DNA from: Nanobdellota archaeon
Lineage (GTDB): Archaea; Nanobdellota; Nanobdellia; Pacearchaeales; UBA12030
Assembly (NCBI GenBank): GCA_018829485.1
Contig: JAHJTU010000042.1
Span: forward strand, 1 to 6,091
DNA length: 6,091 bases
Reading direction: 5' to 3'
A program made the position numbers and the translations under genes. The notes below the pieces were generated by a model that saw only the letters and a program-made list of their open reading frames with translations, made no database searches and was not told the DNA's origin. Positions 5,687 through 6,091 of this stretch are shown here, in pieces; position 1 is the first letter of the stretch; the number at the start of each line of letters is the position of its first letter.

Positions 5687-5870
5687 GAGATAAGATAGGC
5701 TTATTCACTTATCATTGCCTCACTTAACTCACAGGAAGCATGATTAAATTTTTTATAGGCTTTCTAAAAGAAGCAAAAAACATAAGAGCAAGCACATTAA
5801 ATAGAATTATGAATAACACTGTGCATAAGTAAGCTTAAGGCAGTAAGTGGGTGAATTGATTTCTTATCTT
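5687..5870 (+). ncRNA. Candidate structured RNA or structured dnaG leader
   Basis: The ends of this region pair in order: AGATAAGA (5688-5695) with TCTTATCT (5862-5869), ATTCAC (5703-5708) with GTGAAT (5851-5856), TGCCT (5716-5720) with AGGCA (5838-5842), ACTTA (5722-5726) with TAAGT (5826-5830), and CACA (5730-5733) with TGTG (5820-5823). Side hairpins include GCTTT (5759-5763) with GAAGC (5770-5774). G-U wobbles (5687-5870, 5709-5850, 5710-5849, 5712-5847, 5763-5770) extend helices only if the plus strand is the RNA. I see no conserved core of RNase P RNA, SRP RNA, 5S rRNA or tRNA. The last helix closes 17 nt before the dnaG ATG with no T-run between, so the RNA may be a leader of dnaG. It could instead be a small DNA element with imperfect inverted ends. 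Confidence 0.42.
5740..5832 (+). CDS. Possible 30-residue cationic peptide inside the structured region
   Basis: ATG 5740 opens 30 codons closed by TAA 5830-5832. AGGA lies three bases upstream of the ATG, which is unusual in this window. The peptide begins MIKFFIGFLKEAKNIRA, with a hydrophobic N-terminal half, and has three Lys and one Arg among its first 16 residues with a single Glu, giving a net positive charge. It occupies most of the terminal loop of the predicted RNA structure and overlaps its inner 3' arm. An ORF this short arises easily by chance, and codon evidence is too thin to judge. If real it could be a leader peptide ahead of dnaG. Confidence 0.22.
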   Translation: MIKFFIGFLKEAKNIRASTLNRIMNNTVHK

Positions 5871-5887
5871 AATGAATTAAAACGGAA

Positions 5888-6091
5888 ATGTCAAAAATAA
5901 GTCCAGTAAGTATAAAGTACATTATTAGAGCAAAGTTTTTTGCAGAAGGTGTAGTTGAAAAACCAGATGTAATTGGCGCTGTATTTGGCCAGACTGAGGG
6001 TTTACTTGGAGAAGCCTTGGAATTAAGAGAGCTTCAAAAAGAAGGAAAAATAGGAAGAATTGAAGTAACATTAGAAACTGAAAAAGGCGCA
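5888..6091 (+). CDS. dnaG: Archaeal DnaG, N-terminal part (runs off the right edge)
   Basis: The 68 visible codons encode the characteristic N-terminus of the archaeal DnaG family: a KYIIRAKFFAEGVVEKPDVI segment (10-29), then GAVFGQTEGLLGE (30-42) and LELRELQKEGKIGRIEV (44-60). Archaeal DnaG is a TOPRIM-domain protein. It lacks the bacterial zinc-binding domain, has oligonucleotide-synthesising activity, and is a stable component of the archaeal exosome, where it binds RNA with poly(A) preference. The TOPRIM domain would lie beyond the window edge, so catalytic residues cannot be checked. The ATG at 5888 is preceded by a weak CGGA and by no obvious TATA box of its own, so it may share a transcript with the structured region upstream. 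The frame is open to the last base. What DnaG does in this organism is inferred from the family. Confidence 0.95.
   Translation, partial: MSKISPVSIKYIIRAKFFAEGVVEKPDVIGAVFGQTEGLLGEALELRELQKEGKIGRIEVTLETEKGA

Noticed and set aside
5724..5819. Minus-strand frame with a GTG start encoding about 31 hydrophobic residues
   Set aside because: It needs a GTG start, has no ribosome-binding site and overlaps a region where wobble pairing favours plus-strand RNA. A small membrane peptide cannot be excluded but is not supported.
5572..5887. RNase P RNA, SRP RNA, tRNA or C/D guide RNA in the gap before dnaG
   Set aside because: I looked for the RNase P conserved core, the SRP helix 8 motif, a T-arm with GTTCRA and C/D boxes, and found none convincing on either strand.

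Overview
The window is archaeal. It encodes a group II chaperonin (thermosome) and the start of an archaeal-type DnaG. Its start regions carry archaeal TATA/BRE-like elements and few Shine-Dalgarno sites, and at least one gene (4747) has the TATA-to-ATG spacing of a leaderless transcript. The DNA is strongly AT-rich, and three of the complete proteins are ones I cannot assign to a named family. That combination would fit a small-genome DPANN-type archaeon (Woesearchaeota/Pacearchaeota-like), but the lineage is inference. The archaeal assignment is secure.

Layout. The left half reads on the minus strand. It holds the first 29 codons of a secreted protein (leaving the window at base 1), the complete thermosome subunit gene (225-1832) and an unrecognised 463-residue cytoplasmic protein (1930-3321). 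About 180 bp at 3322-3497 form a divergent promoter region with a perfectly palindromic TATA element and a tandem ACTTAAGA repeat. The right half reads on the plus strand. It holds a two-CBS-domain protein with a C-terminal zinc ribbon (3498-4109), an unrecognised 169-residue protein (4190-4699), a 274-residue protein with a Gly/Pro-rich N-terminus, one membrane segment, a coiled coil and a beta-rich C-terminal domain (4747-5571), a 316-bp gap with no conventional gene (5572-5887), and the first 68 codons of dnaG (5888 to the window end).

The gap before dnaG is the most unusual part. It has its own TATA-like element, a 9-bp hairpin, an A-rich linker, and a region of about 185 nt whose two ends pair through several nested helices. 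G-U wobbles in those helices favour the plus strand as the transcribed one. The loop of this structure contains a 30-codon ORF preceded by AGGA. It could be a free-standing structured RNA, a structured 5' leader of dnaG, or a small element with imperfect inverted ends. I cannot assign it to RNase P RNA, SRP RNA, tRNA, 5S rRNA or a C/D guide RNA.

Functional links between the genes are weak. Most appear to have their own promoter, so this looks like separately transcribed housekeeping and lineage-specific genes rather than one operon. The thermosome folds cytosolic proteins. Archaeal DnaG is a TOPRIM protein found with the exosome and has primase-like activity. The CBS protein is probably a nucleotide-sensing regulator of unknown target. 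No CRISPR array, tRNA, rRNA or transposase gene was seen.
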